From Tenacibaculum sp. M341 (GTDB lineage: Bacteria; Bacteroidota; Bacteroidia; Flavobacteriales; Flavobacteriaceae), in NCBI RefSeq assembly GCF_004337695.1, contig NZ_SJXJ01000002.1, positions 1-64,000 on the forward strand: a DNA stretch of 64,000 bases, given 5' to 3'. The position numbers and the translations under genes were made by a program. The notes beneath the pieces are model-generated. The model was not told where the DNA came from and made no database searches. It saw only the letters and a list, made by a program, of their open reading frames with translations. Positions 7,650-16,914 of the stretch are shown here, piece after piece; positions within the stretch are counted from its first letter, which is position 1; every line of letters starts with the position of its first letter.

Positions 7650-9713
7650 CTACATTGATTCTAAAATTCCTTTCGGAACAGGTTTGTAAGAATCCATATG
7701 AAGATTTACAGATCCTCTACCGCTTGTAAGCGTTCTAATTGTTGAAATATACCCAAAGGTTTCTTTTAAAGGTATTTCGGCAACAATCTTTTGTTTCTGT
7801 TCGCCTTCAATAGATTTTATGATTCCTCTTCTGCGATTAATATCTCCAGTAATTTTACCTAAATATTCATCAGGACAGCTAATATCGGCAATCATTATAG
7901 GTTCTAATAATTCAGCTTTTGCTTTTTGAGCAGCAGCTTTAAACCCATGCATTGCAGCGATTTCAAAATCATAACCATGAGAATCTTGTTCATGTGTTCC
8001 ACCGTCAAAAAGAACAACTTTCATACTTTCAATAGGATATCCTAAAAGAATACCATTTTTCATGGCTTCAATAAATCCTTTTTCTACATTAGAAATGAAT
8101 TCTCTAGGAATAACTCCACCTTTTATTTTATCAATAAACAAAAGACCTTTTTCATTGTCATCTCTCGGACCAATTTCAAAAGAAATATCAGCATATTGCC
8201 CATCTCCACCAGATTGTTTTTTAAAAACTTCTCTATGTGAAACAGTGGCTGTTAATTGCTCTCTATAAGAAACTTTAGGATCACCTTGATTTACTTCAAT
8301 TCCAAATTGAGCTCTTAAAGCTTCCATACGAACCTCTAAATGTAATTCACCCATTCCTTGTAATAAAGTTTGACCAGTTTGCTGATCAATTTTTACTTTT
8401 AAAGAAGGATCTTCACTAGCTATTTTAACCAAAGCATCTACAAATTTCTTCTCATCATTTTTAGATTTAGGTTCAATAGCTAAGCTAATTACAGGTTCTG
8501 GAAATTGAATAGCTTCCAAAACAAAAGGTTCATTAAGAGCTGTTAAAGTATCACCAGTAGTAACATCTTTAACACCAATTAAACCACAAATATCTCCAGC
8601 AACGGCTGTACTCATTTCGTCCATTTTATCAGCCTGAATTCGTATGATACGACTTACTCTTTCTTTTTTACCAGTTCTAGTGTTTAACAAGAAACTACCA
8701 GAAGAAACAGCTCCTGCATATAATCGAACCATGGCTAATTTTCCAACATATTTATCTGTTAATACTTTAAATACAAAGCCTGTACAAATTTCATCCTCTT
8801 TTCGTTGTCTTATTTTAGCTTCATCTTCATCAGGATGATAACCAGTAACAGTTTCAATATCTAAAGGAGAAGGTAAATATCTACCTACCGCATTTAACAA
8901 AGGTTGTACTCCAATGTTTCTAAAAGCAGAACCACATAGAATGGCAATAGCATTTCTTTGTAAAGTGATATTACGAATAGCCTTATGAATCATGCTTTCT
9001 GAAATTTCACGTTCTTCAATATATGCTTCCATAAATTCATCATCATATCCAGCTATTTTTTCTAATAATTCGGCTTTACTTTTCTGAACAATAGTGATAT
9101 AATCTTCAGGTATAGCTTCATTTCTCCATGTGTTTCCAGAATCAGAAGTATTCCAATACATTGCTTTTTCAGTAATAATATCTATAATACCTTCAAAATC
9201 ATCTCCACTACCAATAGGTATTTGAATAACTAATGTATCTACACTAAAAGTATCTTCTATTTGCTGAACTGTTTTATCAAAATCAGCACCTATTCTGTCC
9301 ATTTTATTTATAAATCCAATCTTGGCAACTTCATATTTGTCAGATTGAGTCCATACAGATTCAGATTGAGATTGTACACCAGAAGCTCCACAAAAAACAG
9401 CAATGGCTCCGTCTAAAACTCTTAGAGAACGTTCTACTTCAACAGCAAAATCAACGTGACCAGGAGTATCTATAATATTAATGTCATATAAATCTTCATT
9501 TAAAGACCATTGTGTAGAAATAGCAGACGAAGAAATAGTAATACCTCTTTTTGATTCTTGCGGATCACTATCGGTAACGGTATTTCCATCATCTACATTT
9601 CCTAATTTATGTATAAGTCCGGTGTAATATAATATGCGCTCTGTTACAGTTGTTTTACCAGCATCTACGTGAGCAATAATTCCTATATTTCTTAAATTTA
9701 ATGTCTTTTTCAT
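7650..9713 (-). CDS. Elongation factor G paralogue (EF-G2-like)
   Basis: All five GTPase motifs are present: AHVDAGKT, RGITI, DTPGH, NKMD and GSAF. Domains II-V follow at full length (687 residues). The switch I region (GNVDDGNTVTDSDPQESKRGITI) differs from that of the canonical flavobacterial EF-G and resembles the EF-G2/spare EF-G group. EF-G drives ribosomal translocation; in Bacteroides a second EF-G is made under carbon starvation, and related GTPases protect or recycle ribosomes. It is not beside rpsL, rpsG or tuf, which supports a paralogue. Its upstream region holds a leader ORF and two terminator hairpins, suggesting attenuation. Confidence 0.9.
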   Translation of the reverse strand: MKKTLNLRNIGIIAHVDAGKTTVTERILYYTGLIHKLGNVDDGNTVTDSDPQESKRGITISSSAISTQWSLNEDLYDINIIDTPGHVDFAVEVERSLRVLDGAIAVFCGASGVQSQSESVWTQSDKYEVAKIGFINKMDRIGADFDKTVQQIEDTFSVDTLVIQIPIGSGDDFEGIIDIITEKAMYWNTSDSGNTWRNEAIPEDYITIVQKSKAELLEKIAGYDDEFMEAYIEEREISESMIHKAIRNITLQRNAIAILCGSAFRNIGVQPLLNAVGRYLPSPLDIETVTGYHPDEDEAKIRQRKEDEICTGFVFKVLTDKYVGKLAMVRLYAGAVSSGSFLLNTRTGKKERVSRIIRIQADKMDEMSTAVAGDICGLIGVKDVTTGDTLTALNEPFVLEAIQFPEPVISLAIEPKSKNDEKKFVDALVKIASEDPSLKVKIDQQTGQTLLQGMGELHLEVRMEALRAQFGIEVNQGDPKVSYREQLTATVSHREVFKKQSGGDGQYADISFEIGPRDDNEKGLLFIDKIKGGVIPREFISNVEKGFIEAMKNGILLGYPIESMKVVLFDGGTHEQDSHGYDFEIAAMHGFKAAAQKAKAELLEPIMIADISCPDEYLGKITGDINRRRGIIKSIEGEQKQKIVAEIPLKETFGYISTIRTLTSGRGSVNLHMDSYKPVPKGILESM

Positions 9714-9734
9714 CTTTCTAAAATTAATAATTAA

Positions 9735-9761
9735 TAAAAAAAGCCCCCAAAATGGAGGCTT
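9735..9761 (-). terminator. Terminator-like hairpin just before the EF-G start
   Basis: On the reverse strand AAGCCTCC pairs with GGGGGCTT (one G-U pair) and is followed by seven T residues, 22 bp before the EF-G start codon. A terminator between promoter and gene points to transcription attenuation. Confidence 0.7.
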
Positions 9762-9787
9762 CTATATGAGTTAAACAAAAACAATAG

Positions 9788-9844
9788 CTACCTCTCCCAA
9801 GTATTTAGGATAGAAAAAAATAGTATGTTAAATTGTAGCATCAT
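9788..9844 (-). CDS. Possible second leader mini-ORF (18 codons)
   Basis: A reverse-strand frame encodes MMLQFNILFFSILNTWER and ends 27 bp before the terminator hairpin at 9735-9761. It may be a second attenuation peptide, or chance. No other evidence supports translation. Confidence 0.25.
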   Translation of the reverse strand: MMLQFNILFFSILNTWER

Positions 9845-9903
9845 AAATAATAAATTAATGTTTTTGTTATAAATTGAAATTGTAATTTGCTGAGTAGGTA
9901 GTA

Positions 9904-9929
9904 CAAAAAAACCTTTCTAAACGAAAGGT
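9904..9929 (-). terminator. Intrinsic terminator after the leader ORF
   Basis: On the reverse strand ACCTTTC and GAAAGGT form a perfect 7-bp stem with loop GTTTA, followed directly by seven T residues. It lies 33 bp after the leader ORF stop, upstream of EF-G. Confidence 0.75.
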
Positions 9930-9961
9930 CTTAATTTATTATATATATAGAAATTCTTCGT

Positions 9962-10051
9962 CTAGACTTGTTTTTCAATACTACCATAGTACACAGCTCT
10001 GATAGCTCTGTTTAAGGCAGTTACATTGATGTTTTTTGTAAATAATTTCAT
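9962..10051 (-). CDS. Leader peptide ORF upstream of EF-G
   Basis: A reverse-strand frame from ATG (10051) to TAG encodes a 29-residue basic peptide starting MKLFTKNINVTALNRAIRAV and ending YYGSIEKQV. It lies 22 bp downstream of a good promoter, and a perfect terminator hairpin follows its stop. This arrangement of promoter, leader ORF, terminator and translation-factor gene resembles leader-peptide attenuation of ribosome-protection or translation genes such as tet(Q). Coding status is inferred from position only. Confidence 0.5.
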   Translation of the reverse strand: MKLFTKNINVTALNRAIRAVYYGSIEKQV

Positions 10052-10072
10052 TTTAAAATCTATTAACGTCTG

Positions 10073-10102
10073 CAAAACTACAAAAAAAAGTATGATTTCA
10101 AA
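10073..10102 (-). promoter_or_regulatory. Bacteroidota sigma promoter for the EF-G leader transcript
   Basis: On the reverse strand TTTG (10099-10102), an 18-bp spacer and TAGTTTTG (10073-10080) match the consensus TTTG-N17-20-TAnnTTTG. The leader ORF begins 22 bp downstream. Confidence 0.7.
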
Positions 10103-10315
10103 AAAAATATTTTTGTAAGTGCTTAAATAGTATGCAATTGTAGGTTTTATAAGTCTTTCGGTAATTTAAAATAAAGTATTGAATTGTTATTGCGATTAAA
10201 TTGCATTTAATAAGGATTGTTTATTTTTGGAGAGATTTAATCTAAGTTATGTATTAGCTAGCAAAGTCATAAATATTAGTATTGATTTTACTTAATAAGT
10301 TCTTTTAAGAGTTTT

Positions 10316-10948
10316 ATGAAAACAATAAGTATAACTAAAAATTGGATAGAAGGAGATTGTCCAGAAGTACACAAAAATATTCATGAGAAAAACGTGAATA
10401 TAACAATATGGAATAGAGCTATACATGAGTTTGAAGAGGAAATTAATACTTTATTAAATGCAGATATTCATCTTAATTTATCTGGAAATAAAGAAATAAT
10501 ATTGAGTAAAATGAAAGAGGTTATTTCTGTAGATAAGTTTCCAATAATTTTTAAAGATATCGAGTATTTATTATCTCTTTTCAAGGAAGTTACTAATGCA
10601 AGTAGTTTTAGATTTTTATTAGGAACTGTACAAACTAATATGTGTAGAAAGTTCCATGCAGATGCTAACGATTTAAGATTATTATGCACTTATGAAGGTT
10701 TAGGAACTTTATGGCTTACTGATGATAACATTAATAAAGAAGCATTGAAAAATAGGGCAGGAAACGATATGATTGTTGTTGATGAAAGTAAAATAAAAGA
10801 AGCAGAAACAGGCTCAGTAATCATTTTAAAAGGGACAAAATATCCAGAAAATAATGAGAATGCAGTAGTTCATAAAAGTCCAATGATTGAACACCATATA
10901 GAGAAAAGATTATTATTTCGAATTGATACCAATCAATTCTTAAAATAA
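10316..10948 (+). CDS. DUF1826 protein, zinc-homeostasis linked
   Basis: The 210-residue protein has the DUF1826 signature: a FHADANDLRLLCTYEGLGTLWL segment around residues 113-135 and a late VHKSPM motif near residue 181. The first segment carries a conserved histidine-aspartate pattern that suggests metal binding. DUF1826 genes typically sit beside COG0523 GTPases in Zur-regulated clusters, as here. Its biochemical activity is not known. It starts a three-gene operon with HisI (30-bp gap) and the COG0523 protein (16-bp gap). Confidence 0.8.
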   Translation: MKTISITKNWIEGDCPEVHKNIHEKNVNITIWNRAIHEFEEEINTLLNADIHLNLSGNKEIILSKMKEVISVDKFPIIFKDIEYLLSLFKEVTNASSFRFLLGTVQTNMCRKFHADANDLRLLCTYEGLGTLWLTDDNINKEALKNRAGNDMIVVDESKIKEAETGSVIILKGTKYPENNENAVVHKSPMIEHHIEKRLLFRIDTNQFLK

Positions 10949-10978
10949 AAAGCAGACACAAGTTTAAAGAGAATTAAA

Positions 10979-11392
10979 ATGACATCGGAATTAACAATTG
11001 AATTGGAAGAGGGATTAAAGTTAAATCCACAATTTGAAAAACGTGGAGGTTTATTGCCTGTTGCAGTACAAGAAACAAATACAGGTCAAGTATTAATGTT
11101 GGCTTCTGTAAATAAAGAAGCTTTATCTAAAACATTAAAAACTAAAATGGCTACATTTTGGAGTACTTCTCGTAATCAATTGTGGACAAAAGGAGAAACT
11201 TCTGGTGATTATCTTCAAATAGATAAAATATTGATTGATTGTGATCAAGATGCCTTTGTTTATCAAGTTTCTTTAGTAGGGAACGGAGTATGTCATACCT
11301 TCGATGCTGAAGGTAAGCATCGTAAAGCTTGTTTTTATAGAGAGCTTGATTTAGAAGAAAACAGTCTTCAGTTTATAAAGAACATGAAATAA
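10979..11392 (+). CDS. hisI: Stand-alone phosphoribosyl-AMP cyclohydrolase (HisI), zinc-operon paralogue
   Basis: HisI opens the adenine ring of phosphoribosyl-AMP in histidine synthesis and is a zinc/magnesium enzyme. The family motifs are present: LIDCDQDA (metal and zinc ligand) and VCHT...KACFY with the other two cysteines. Flavobacterial histidine operons normally encode a fused HisI-HisE of about 200 residues, while this protein is 137 residues with no HisE part. Its place between DUF1826 and a COG0523 GTPase matches known zinc-limitation clusters, which carry back-up copies of zinc enzymes. It is therefore probably a back-up copy rather than the biosynthetic gene. Confidence 0.85.
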   Translation: MTSELTIELEEGLKLNPQFEKRGGLLPVAVQETNTGQVLMLASVNKEALSKTLKTKMATFWSTSRNQLWTKGETSGDYLQIDKILIDCDQDAFVYQVSLVGNGVCHTFDAEGKHRKACFYRELDLEENSLQFIKNMK

Positions 11393-11408
11393 CGAATCAA
11401 TTATTAAA

Positions 11409-12632
11409 ATGATTACAGAAAAAAAACTTCCAGTAACAGTTTTAAGTGGTTTTCTAGGAGCAGGAAAAACAACATTACTCAATCATGTTTTACATAATAA
11501 AGAAGGTCTAAAAGTAGCTGTTATTGTGAATGATATGAGTGAGGTTAATGTAGATGCTGAATTAGTGAAGAGCGAAAATACCTTATCACGTACTGAAGAG
11601 AAATTAGTAGAAATGAGTAATGGTTGCATTTGTTGTACGTTACGTGAAGATTTAATGGTAGAGGTAGAGCGTTTAGCAAAAGAAGATCGTTTTGAGTATT
11701 TGTTAATTGAAAGTACAGGAATTAGTGAACCTGTTCCAGTAGCTCAAACTTTCTCGTTTGTAGATGATAACAACGGAATAGATCTTTCTCGTTTCAGTTA
11801 TATTGATACTATGGTTACTGTTGTAGATGCGTTCAGCTTTTTTGACGATTTTGGAAGTCCAGAAAGATTAATGGATAGAGAGTTGACCGATATTGAGGAA
11901 GATTATAGAACAATAGCCGATTTATTAACTGATCAGGTTGAGTTTGCAAATGTTATTATTTTAAATAAAACAGATTTAGTAACTAAAGAACATTTGAAAA
12001 CGTTAAAAGGAGCTATTTATAACTTAAATCCATCTGCCAGAATTATTGAATCGGAATACAGTAAGGTAGCTCTTGAAACAATTATAAATACAGGATTATT
12101 TGATTTTGATGAAGCGCAGCAAAATGCAGGTTGGATAGATGAACTACAGAAAGGTGAACATACTCCCGAAACGGAAGAATATGGAATTTCATCTTTTGTT
12201 TTTAAAGCTAAAAAGCCTTTTGACCCTAGAAGATTTTTAAATTTTGCTCATGAATTTCCAGATACAATTATAAGAAGTAAAGGATTGTTTTGGTTGGCTT
12301 CAAGATCAGATCAGGCTTTGGTTTGGGGGCAAGCAGGAGGTTCTTTAAAGGCACATAGTGCAGGAGTTTGGTGGAGTAGTATGCCTGTGAAGCAACGAAT
12401 TCAATTTTCATCTTACATAGATAATCAAGATATAATTGAAGAGACTTGGGATAGAACTTTTGGCGATAGAAAGATTGAACTTGTGTTTATAGGTCAAGAA
12501 ATGGATAAAGAAAATATCATAGAGCAACTAAATAGTTGTCTTGCAACAGATGAAGAATTATCAACCTTAGAATGGCGATTCGGTTATGAAGATACTTGGT
12601 CAATACCAAGAGCGCGTCCTTTAGAAGATTAA
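11409..12632 (+). CDS. COG0523 (CobW/ZigA-type) GTPase, putative zinc chaperone
   Basis: The Walker A motif is [15 protein letters not shown] (residues about 10-24). The metal-binding GCICCTL motif, the family hallmark CxCC, is near residue 73, and the NKTD GTP-specificity motif is near 195. The C-terminal CobW-C domain follows ([20 protein letters not shown]). Members such as ZigA or ZNG1 deliver zinc to client proteins under zinc starvation. Adjacent DUF1826 and HisI suggest zinc rather than cobalt or nickel. The terminator at 12657-12690 closes the operon. Confidence 0.88.
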   Translation: MITEKKLPVTVLSGFLGAGKTTLLNHVLHNKEGLKVAVIVNDMSEVNVDAELVKSENTLSRTEEKLVEMSNGCICCTLREDLMVEVERLAKEDRFEYLLIESTGISEPVPVAQTFSFVDDNNGIDLSRFSYIDTMVTVVDAFSFFDDFGSPERLMDRELTDIEEDYRTIADLLTDQVEFANVIILNKTDLVTKEHLKTLKGAIYNLNPSARIIESEYSKVALETIINTGLFDFDEAQQNAGWIDELQKGEHTPETEEYGISSFVFKAKKPFDPRRFLNFAHEFPDTIIRSKGLFWLASRSDQALVWGQAGGSLKAHSAGVWWSSMPVKQRIQFSSYIDNQDIIEETWDRTFGDRKIELVFIGQEMDKENIIEQLNSCLATDEELSTLEWRFGYEDTWSIPRARPLED

Positions 12633-12656
12633 CACTTTTAAATATTAAATAAAAAG

Positions 12657-12690
12657 AAACGGTTTATGAGTAATCTTAAACCGTTTTTGT
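12657..12690 (+). terminator. Terminator of the zinc operon
   Basis: AAACGGTTTA (12657-12666) and TAAACCGTTT (12677-12686) form a perfect 10-bp stem, followed by TTTG. It separates the COG0523 gene from the mog gene. Confidence 0.8.
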
Positions 12691-12743
12691 GTTACTTTGT
12701 GTAATAACTTTCAACCTGAAAATTTATCAACAGATCATTTAAA

Positions 12744-13292
12744 ATGAATAACAAATTAGTAGCTCAAATAGGAATTATTACTGTAAGCGATAGGGCAAGT
12801 GCAGGGGTTTATGAAGATTTAAGTGGAAAAGCAATTATTGATACGTTAAATGATTATTTAACTTCTGATTGGGAAGCAAATTATAAAGTTATTCCTGATG
12901 AACAAAAGGTTATTGAAGAAACAATAATTCGCATGGTTGATGAAGAAAATTGTTGTTTGGTAATAACAACAGGAGGTACTGGTCCTGCAAAAAGAGACGT
13001 TACTCCAGAGGCAACCGAAGCTGTATGCGATAGAATGATGCCAGGTTTTGGAGAACTAATGAGAGCTGAATCATTAAAATATGTTCCAACAGCTATTCTT
13101 TCGAGGCAAACTGCTGGACTTCGAAATGAAAGTTTAATTGTTAATTTACCAGGAAAACCAAAGTCAATAAGAGAGTGTTTAGATGCAGTTTTTCCTGCAA
13201 TACCTTATTGTATAGATTTAATGAATGGCCCTTTTTTAGAGTGTAATGAAGAGGTGATAAAACCATTCAGACCAAAAAAGAAAAAAGTATAG
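12744..13292 (+). CDS. mog: Molybdopterin adenylyltransferase (MogA/MoaB type)
   Basis: This 182-residue protein has the MoCF domain motifs: IITVSDRASAGVYEDLSG at the N terminus, TTGGTGPAKRDVTPEAT around residues 74-90, and LIVNLPGKPKSIREC near 140. The enzyme adenylates molybdopterin before molybdenum insertion. The PAKRD and NLPGKPKS segments favour MogA over MoaB. It is alone here, without other molybdenum cofactor genes. Its stop is 12 bp from the converging esterase gene. Confidence 0.88.
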   Translation: MNNKLVAQIGIITVSDRASAGVYEDLSGKAIIDTLNDYLTSDWEANYKVIPDEQKVIEETIIRMVDEENCCLVITTGGTGPAKRDVTPEATEAVCDRMMPGFGELMRAESLKYVPTAILSRQTAGLRNESLIVNLPGKPKSIRECLDAVFPAIPYCIDLMNGPFLECNEEVIKPFRPKKKKV

Positions 13293-13304
13293 TCTTATTG
13301 AGTT

Positions 13305-14108
13305 CTATGACAGCAGTTTATTAAAAAATAATAAACTATGTTTAATATTATGTTCCCAATAAGACCATTCATGTTTTCCTGAAAACTCTTCATAGATATG
13401 TGGTATATTTTGATGTAACAATTCTTCATGTAATTTTCGATTGTAAGCGATTAATTCGTCATTTTCACCACAGTCAAATCTGAATGGAGCAATGGAGTTT
13501 TTATTCTTTTTAATAATTTCAAAGACAGACGTTTCTTTAGAGGTTGTTTGTTGGTAATGCTCCAAGTCTTCTTCAACAAATAAACTCATTTGTGGCAAAT
13601 CTGTAATAGAACTAAGTCCAGAAAAACCAGAAAAAATATTGGGATATTTAGCCCCTATTCTTAAAGCGCCATATCCTCCCATAGAAAGACCGCTGATAAA
13701 GATTTTAGAATTATCAGTAACTTCTTTTACGCCCTCTTTTACAGCATTAATAACATCTTCTGCGATCCATTTTTCGAAATTTAAATTATTGTGAGACAAA
13801 TAAGCAGAACCGTCACCCCAAAGTCCATCAGAAGGCATTGCAATAACCATAGGTTGTATTTTTTGCTCAGAAATCATTTGCTCAGCGGTACGATGAACTC
13901 CAGCTTTTTGAGACCAAATCCAAGCGCTACCATATACACCATGTAAAAGTATGACAAGAGGAATGTCAGGTGTAAGTTGAACATTAGGTACATAAACACA
14001 AATGTCTCCTCTTCCTTTTAGATTAGGAGTTTTTACAGTGGTAAAACGTAAGTTATCAGATTCAAATTCTGGATTAGAAATTTCAATTGTTCTGAATTTA
14101 GAGTTCAT
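13305..14108 (-). CDS. Alpha/beta-hydrolase esterase (esterase D-like)
   Basis: The protein is a 267-residue alpha/beta hydrolase with oxyanion segment LLHGVYGS, nucleophile S142 in GLSMGG, acid in FDCGENDEL and histidine in GKHEWSYW. There is no signal peptide. It belongs to the esterase D / CE1-like group, which includes S-formylglutathione hydrolases. It lies downstream of the P450-ferredoxin-dehydrogenase cassette that releases formaldehyde from 6-O-methyl-galactose. A role in handling a C1 product or deacylating a sugar is possible but unproven. An 11-bp stem hairpin separates it from the dehydrogenase, so it may be partly uncoupled. Confidence 0.8.
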   Translation of the reverse strand: MNSKFRTIEISNPEFESDNLRFTTVKTPNLKGRGDICVYVPNVQLTPDIPLVILLHGVYGSAWIWSQKAGVHRTAEQMISEQKIQPMVIAMPSDGLWGDGSAYLSHNNLNFEKWIAEDVINAVKEGVKEVTDNSKIFISGLSMGGYGALRIGAKYPNIFSGFSGLSSITDLPQMSLFVEEDLEHYQQTTSKETSVFEIIKKNKNSIAPFRFDCGENDELIAYNRKLHEELLHQNIPHIYEEFSGKHEWSYWEHNIKHSLLFFNKLLS

Positions 14109-14143
14109 AAGATAAGATGGTTTACTTTTGATTTAGTAGAAAT

Positions 14144-14183
14144 ATCTCCTTGAAATATTTACAGATGAAAAGTTCAAGGAGAT
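14144..14183 (-). terminator. Hairpin between dehydrogenase and esterase genes
   Basis: ATCTCCTTGAA and TTCAAGGAGAT form a perfect 11-bp stem with an 18-nt loop. There is no strong T run after it on the reverse strand, so it may be an RNA-processing or attenuation element rather than a full terminator. Confidence 0.5.
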
Positions 14184-14209
14184 GGGGATTATTCAAAGAA
14201 CACATATTT

Positions 14210-15334
14210 TTAGTCAAAAACGATGACACCTTTAGCATTGCGTCCAGCAAGCATGTCATCAAAACCTTGCTGAAGATCCTCTAATTTATAAGTACGCGTG
14301 ATCATTTCTTCAATTAATAAATCACCTTTATCGTACAATGCTTCAAACTTAGGGAAATCAATATCAGGTTTTGCACCGCCGTATAATGGATTTATATATA
14401 TTTTATCCCATTCAAACAAACGCATGTCTACCATAATCTCTTCTTCAATACCACTAACTTGTACCGCAGTACCTGCATTACGAATCATGGCTAAAGGAGC
14501 TACACCCAAAGCAGGAACAGCAGTACACTCAAAAGCATAATCTGCACCCCTACCATTAGTCATTCCTTTTACAATTTCAGCAGCTTTTAACAAACCTTTG
14601 TCTTCTCTATCCGCTAAAATAACATCTGTAGCACCAAATTGCTTTGCCATTTCTAGACGCTTTTCATTAATATCTATTGCGATAATTTTTACTGCTCCAG
14701 AAATTCTTGCTGCTTGAACTACATTTAAACCAATTCCTCCAGTACCTAGTACGACTACTGAACTTCCCCATTCTAATTTAGCTGTATTGAAAACCGAACC
14801 GCACCCAGTCATTACTGCACAACCAATTGTTGAAGCAGCCTCCATAGACATTTTAGTAGAGTTCTTCTTTACGACACCAGAAGATCTTACCAATGCATAT
14901 TCAGAAAATGTACCTAAATTAAAAGAACGCTCTATAGGCTCGTTTTTCCAAGTAGTTGATTCGAAGGTTGGATGTCCTCCTGAAATTTTACCTGCGTGAC
15001 TTGCAATTACAGGTGAATTACATTCACAAATATGTTGATTTCCTATTTGAGATTGGAAACTATCATATTTTGGGGTAGCCCAGTTTAAAATAACTTCATC
15101 TCCAACGGCTACTTTTGTAACTTTTTCACCAATAGCTTCTACAATTCCTGCTCCTTCGTGTCCCATAACAATAGGCATTCCCCATGTTAATGAATCATAA
15201 TCAGTATGACATATAGCAGCTGCTTTAATTTTCACCAATATTTCATCGCCTTTAGGTGCATGAATTTCGGTTTCTTCAATTTTGAAAGTTCCATCACCAG
15301 GAGCGATTGCTGCTTTACATTTAATAGGGTTCAT
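14210..15334 (-). CDS. Zinc-type alcohol dehydrogenase of the P450 cassette
   Basis: Medium-chain dehydrogenase, 374 residues, with catalytic-zinc segment ICHTDYD, GHEGAG and NAD motif GTGGIGLN. It is close to class III ADH, but the four-cysteine structural-zinc loop is replaced by a segment with only ICECN. Closely related ADHs lie beside the G6Me-demethylating P450 in Formosa and Zobellia. There they are reported as not formaldehyde-detoxifying, as preferring aromatic aldehydes, and as needed for growth on 6-O-methyl-galactose. The 17-bp gap to the ferredoxin reductase supports one operon. Its natural substrate is open. Confidence 0.88.
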   Translation of the reverse strand: MNPIKCKAAIAPGDGTFKIEETEIHAPKGDEILVKIKAAAICHTDYDSLTWGMPIVMGHEGAGIVEAIGEKVTKVAVGDEVILNWATPKYDSFQSQIGNQHICECNSPVIASHAGKISGGHPTFESTTWKNEPIERSFNLGTFSEYALVRSSGVVKKNSTKMSMEAASTIGCAVMTGCGSVFNTAKLEWGSSVVVLGTGGIGLNVVQAARISGAVKIIAIDINEKRLEMAKQFGATDVILADREDKGLLKAAEIVKGMTNGRGADYAFECTAVPALGVAPLAMIRNAGTAVQVSGIEEEIMVDMRLFEWDKIYINPLYGGAKPDIDFPKFEALYDKGDLLIEEMITRTYKLEDLQQGFDDMLAGRNAKGVIVFD

Positions 15335-15351
15335 TTTTGTTTTGTTAGTTT

Positions 15352-16581
15352 TTAATTTTGTTTAATTACAACAATTGATTTTAAATCAGATTCAGGATTA
15401 GCTAATTCAATTTTATCAATTGCTGCTTTTGTTTTTATGTATTTTGTACCTAAAACATATGATTTAGCATTGTTTATGGAGTCTACGGCTAAAAGTTGAT
15501 TTCCTTTAAAATACCAAATAGAGAATTTTTTATCATTTTCAATTCTAACAACTTTATTGTCATATCCAGTTGCTAAACCTACAATTTGTAGTTTTATATC
15601 GTATTGATCTGACCAAAACCAAGGTAAAGTTTTGTATTCTGTATTTATACCACAAATATTTTTCGCGGCTACTTTTGCTTGGTCAACAGCGTTTTGAACT
15701 GATTCTAATCGAATAAATCGATTGTAAAAACTATTATAGTGATAAGAGCAATCACCAATAGCATATATGTTTTTTTGAGAAGTTTCAGTTTGGGTATTTA
15801 CACAAATACCATCCTCAATTTTAAGTCCTATTTGCTTAGCCAATTTAGTATTCACACGAATACCTACGCCTATAATAATGATATCTGCTTCATATGAAGA
15901 ACTATCATCACATAATACTGTATCGTTGGTAATTTCACATACATTTTTATTGGTATGAATGGCTACATTATTTGTTTTATGTAGCTTATTGAAGAAGTCA
16001 GATAAATAAGGAGTTGTTACCCTTGCTAAAATACGTTCTTCACGTTCTAAAACAGTAACATTAGCACCCATTTTTTGTAATGAAGCAGCCGTTTCTAAAC
16101 CTATATAACCTCCGCCAATCACAACTACTTTTTTTGAAGCACTTGTGTTTAAAGCTTTACGAATTCCATCTACATCTTTTGCATTTCTAATGCTAAAAAT
16201 GTTTTTGTTATTATTGATACCTTTTATAGGGGGAATGAAAGCACTAGCTCCTGTAGCAAAAACTAATTTGTCATAGTTTTGGGTACTACTATCATCCAGA
16301 GAAACAAATTGTTCTTTAGAGTTGATATCTATAACCGAGATACCTAACTTTAAATCAATTCGATCATTTATATAGCTTTCTTTTGGTTTTAAAAGATTGT
16401 TCTCAATACTATCTTCTAACTCTAAATATTTCTTTGAAAGTGTAGGTCTATGATATGGGATGTTAGGATCTTTATCAAATAGAATAATTTTTCCTTTCCA
16501 TCCTTCTTTTCGAAGTGAAAAAGCTACGTTAACTCCTGCATGGCTAGCGCCAATAATTACACAAGTTTTATCGTTTGACAT
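15352..16581 (-). CDS. NAD(P)H ferredoxin reductase partner of the P450
   Basis: FAD-dependent pyridine nucleotide-disulfide-type reductase of 409 residues. FAD motif IIGASHAGVNVAFSLRKEG is near the N terminus, the NAD(P)H motif VVIGGGYIGLETAASLQKMG is around residue 150, and IYAIGDCS around 273 is the second FAD contact. It is of the putidaredoxin-reductase type and passes electrons from NAD(P)H to the adjacent ferredoxin. Gene order P450, ferredoxin, reductase (11- and 15-bp gaps) matches the three-component 6-O-methyl-galactose demethylase of marine Bacteroidota. Confidence 0.9.
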   Translation of the reverse strand: MSNDKTCVIIGASHAGVNVAFSLRKEGWKGKIILFDKDPNIPYHRPTLSKKYLELEDSIENNLLKPKESYINDRIDLKLGISVIDINSKEQFVSLDDSSTQNYDKLVFATGASAFIPPIKGINNNKNIFSIRNAKDVDGIRKALNTSASKKVVVIGGGYIGLETAASLQKMGANVTVLEREERILARVTTPYLSDFFNKLHKTNNVAIHTNKNVCEITNDTVLCDDSSSYEADIIIIGVGIRVNTKLAKQIGLKIEDGICVNTQTETSQKNIYAIGDCSYHYNSFYNRFIRLESVQNAVDQAKVAAKNICGINTEYKTLPWFWSDQYDIKLQIVGLATGYDNKVVRIENDKKFSIWYFKGNQLLAVDSINNAKSYVLGTKYIKTKAAIDKIELANPESDLKSIVVIKQN

Positions 16582-16591
16582 ACCAATGGAA

Positions 16592-16900
16592 TTATTTAGC
16601 TACGGTTAATTCAACACCATCAATAGCTTCAGTGATTTCAATTTGACAACAAAGGCGACTAAACTCATTGGCATCATCTGATAACTCTAGCATGTCAACT
16701 TCAATACTACTAGCTTTACCTACTTTGTCGATATCTTTTTCAGCAACAAAAACATGACAAGTAGCACAAGAACAAACGCCACCACAATCACCATCAATTC
16801 CTTGTACACCATTGTTTACAGCTAATTGCATTACATTGCCTGAGTTTCCTTCTAATATTATCTTTTCTTTATTGTTTGTTATAAAAGTTATGTTAGCCAT
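16592..16900 (-). CDS. [2Fe-2S] ferredoxin of the P450 system
   Basis: This 102-residue putidaredoxin-type ferredoxin has cluster ligands in CGGVCSCATC (C-x5-C-x2-C spacing of the adrenodoxin family) and the fourth cysteine in SRLCCQIE. It shuttles electrons from the reductase to the P450. It lies between both partner genes. Confidence 0.92.
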   Translation of the reverse strand: MANITFITNNKEKIILEGNSGNVMQLAVNNGVQGIDGDCGGVCSCATCHVFVAEKDIDKVGKASSIEVDMLELSDDANEFSRLCCQIEITEAIDGVELTVAK

Positions 16901-16914
16901 AATTATTTTATTAC

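Noticed and set aside
10178-10220. Possible Zur box before the DUF1826 gene
   Set aside because: Two ATTGC words are seen, but no good dyad; a Zur site could not be supported.
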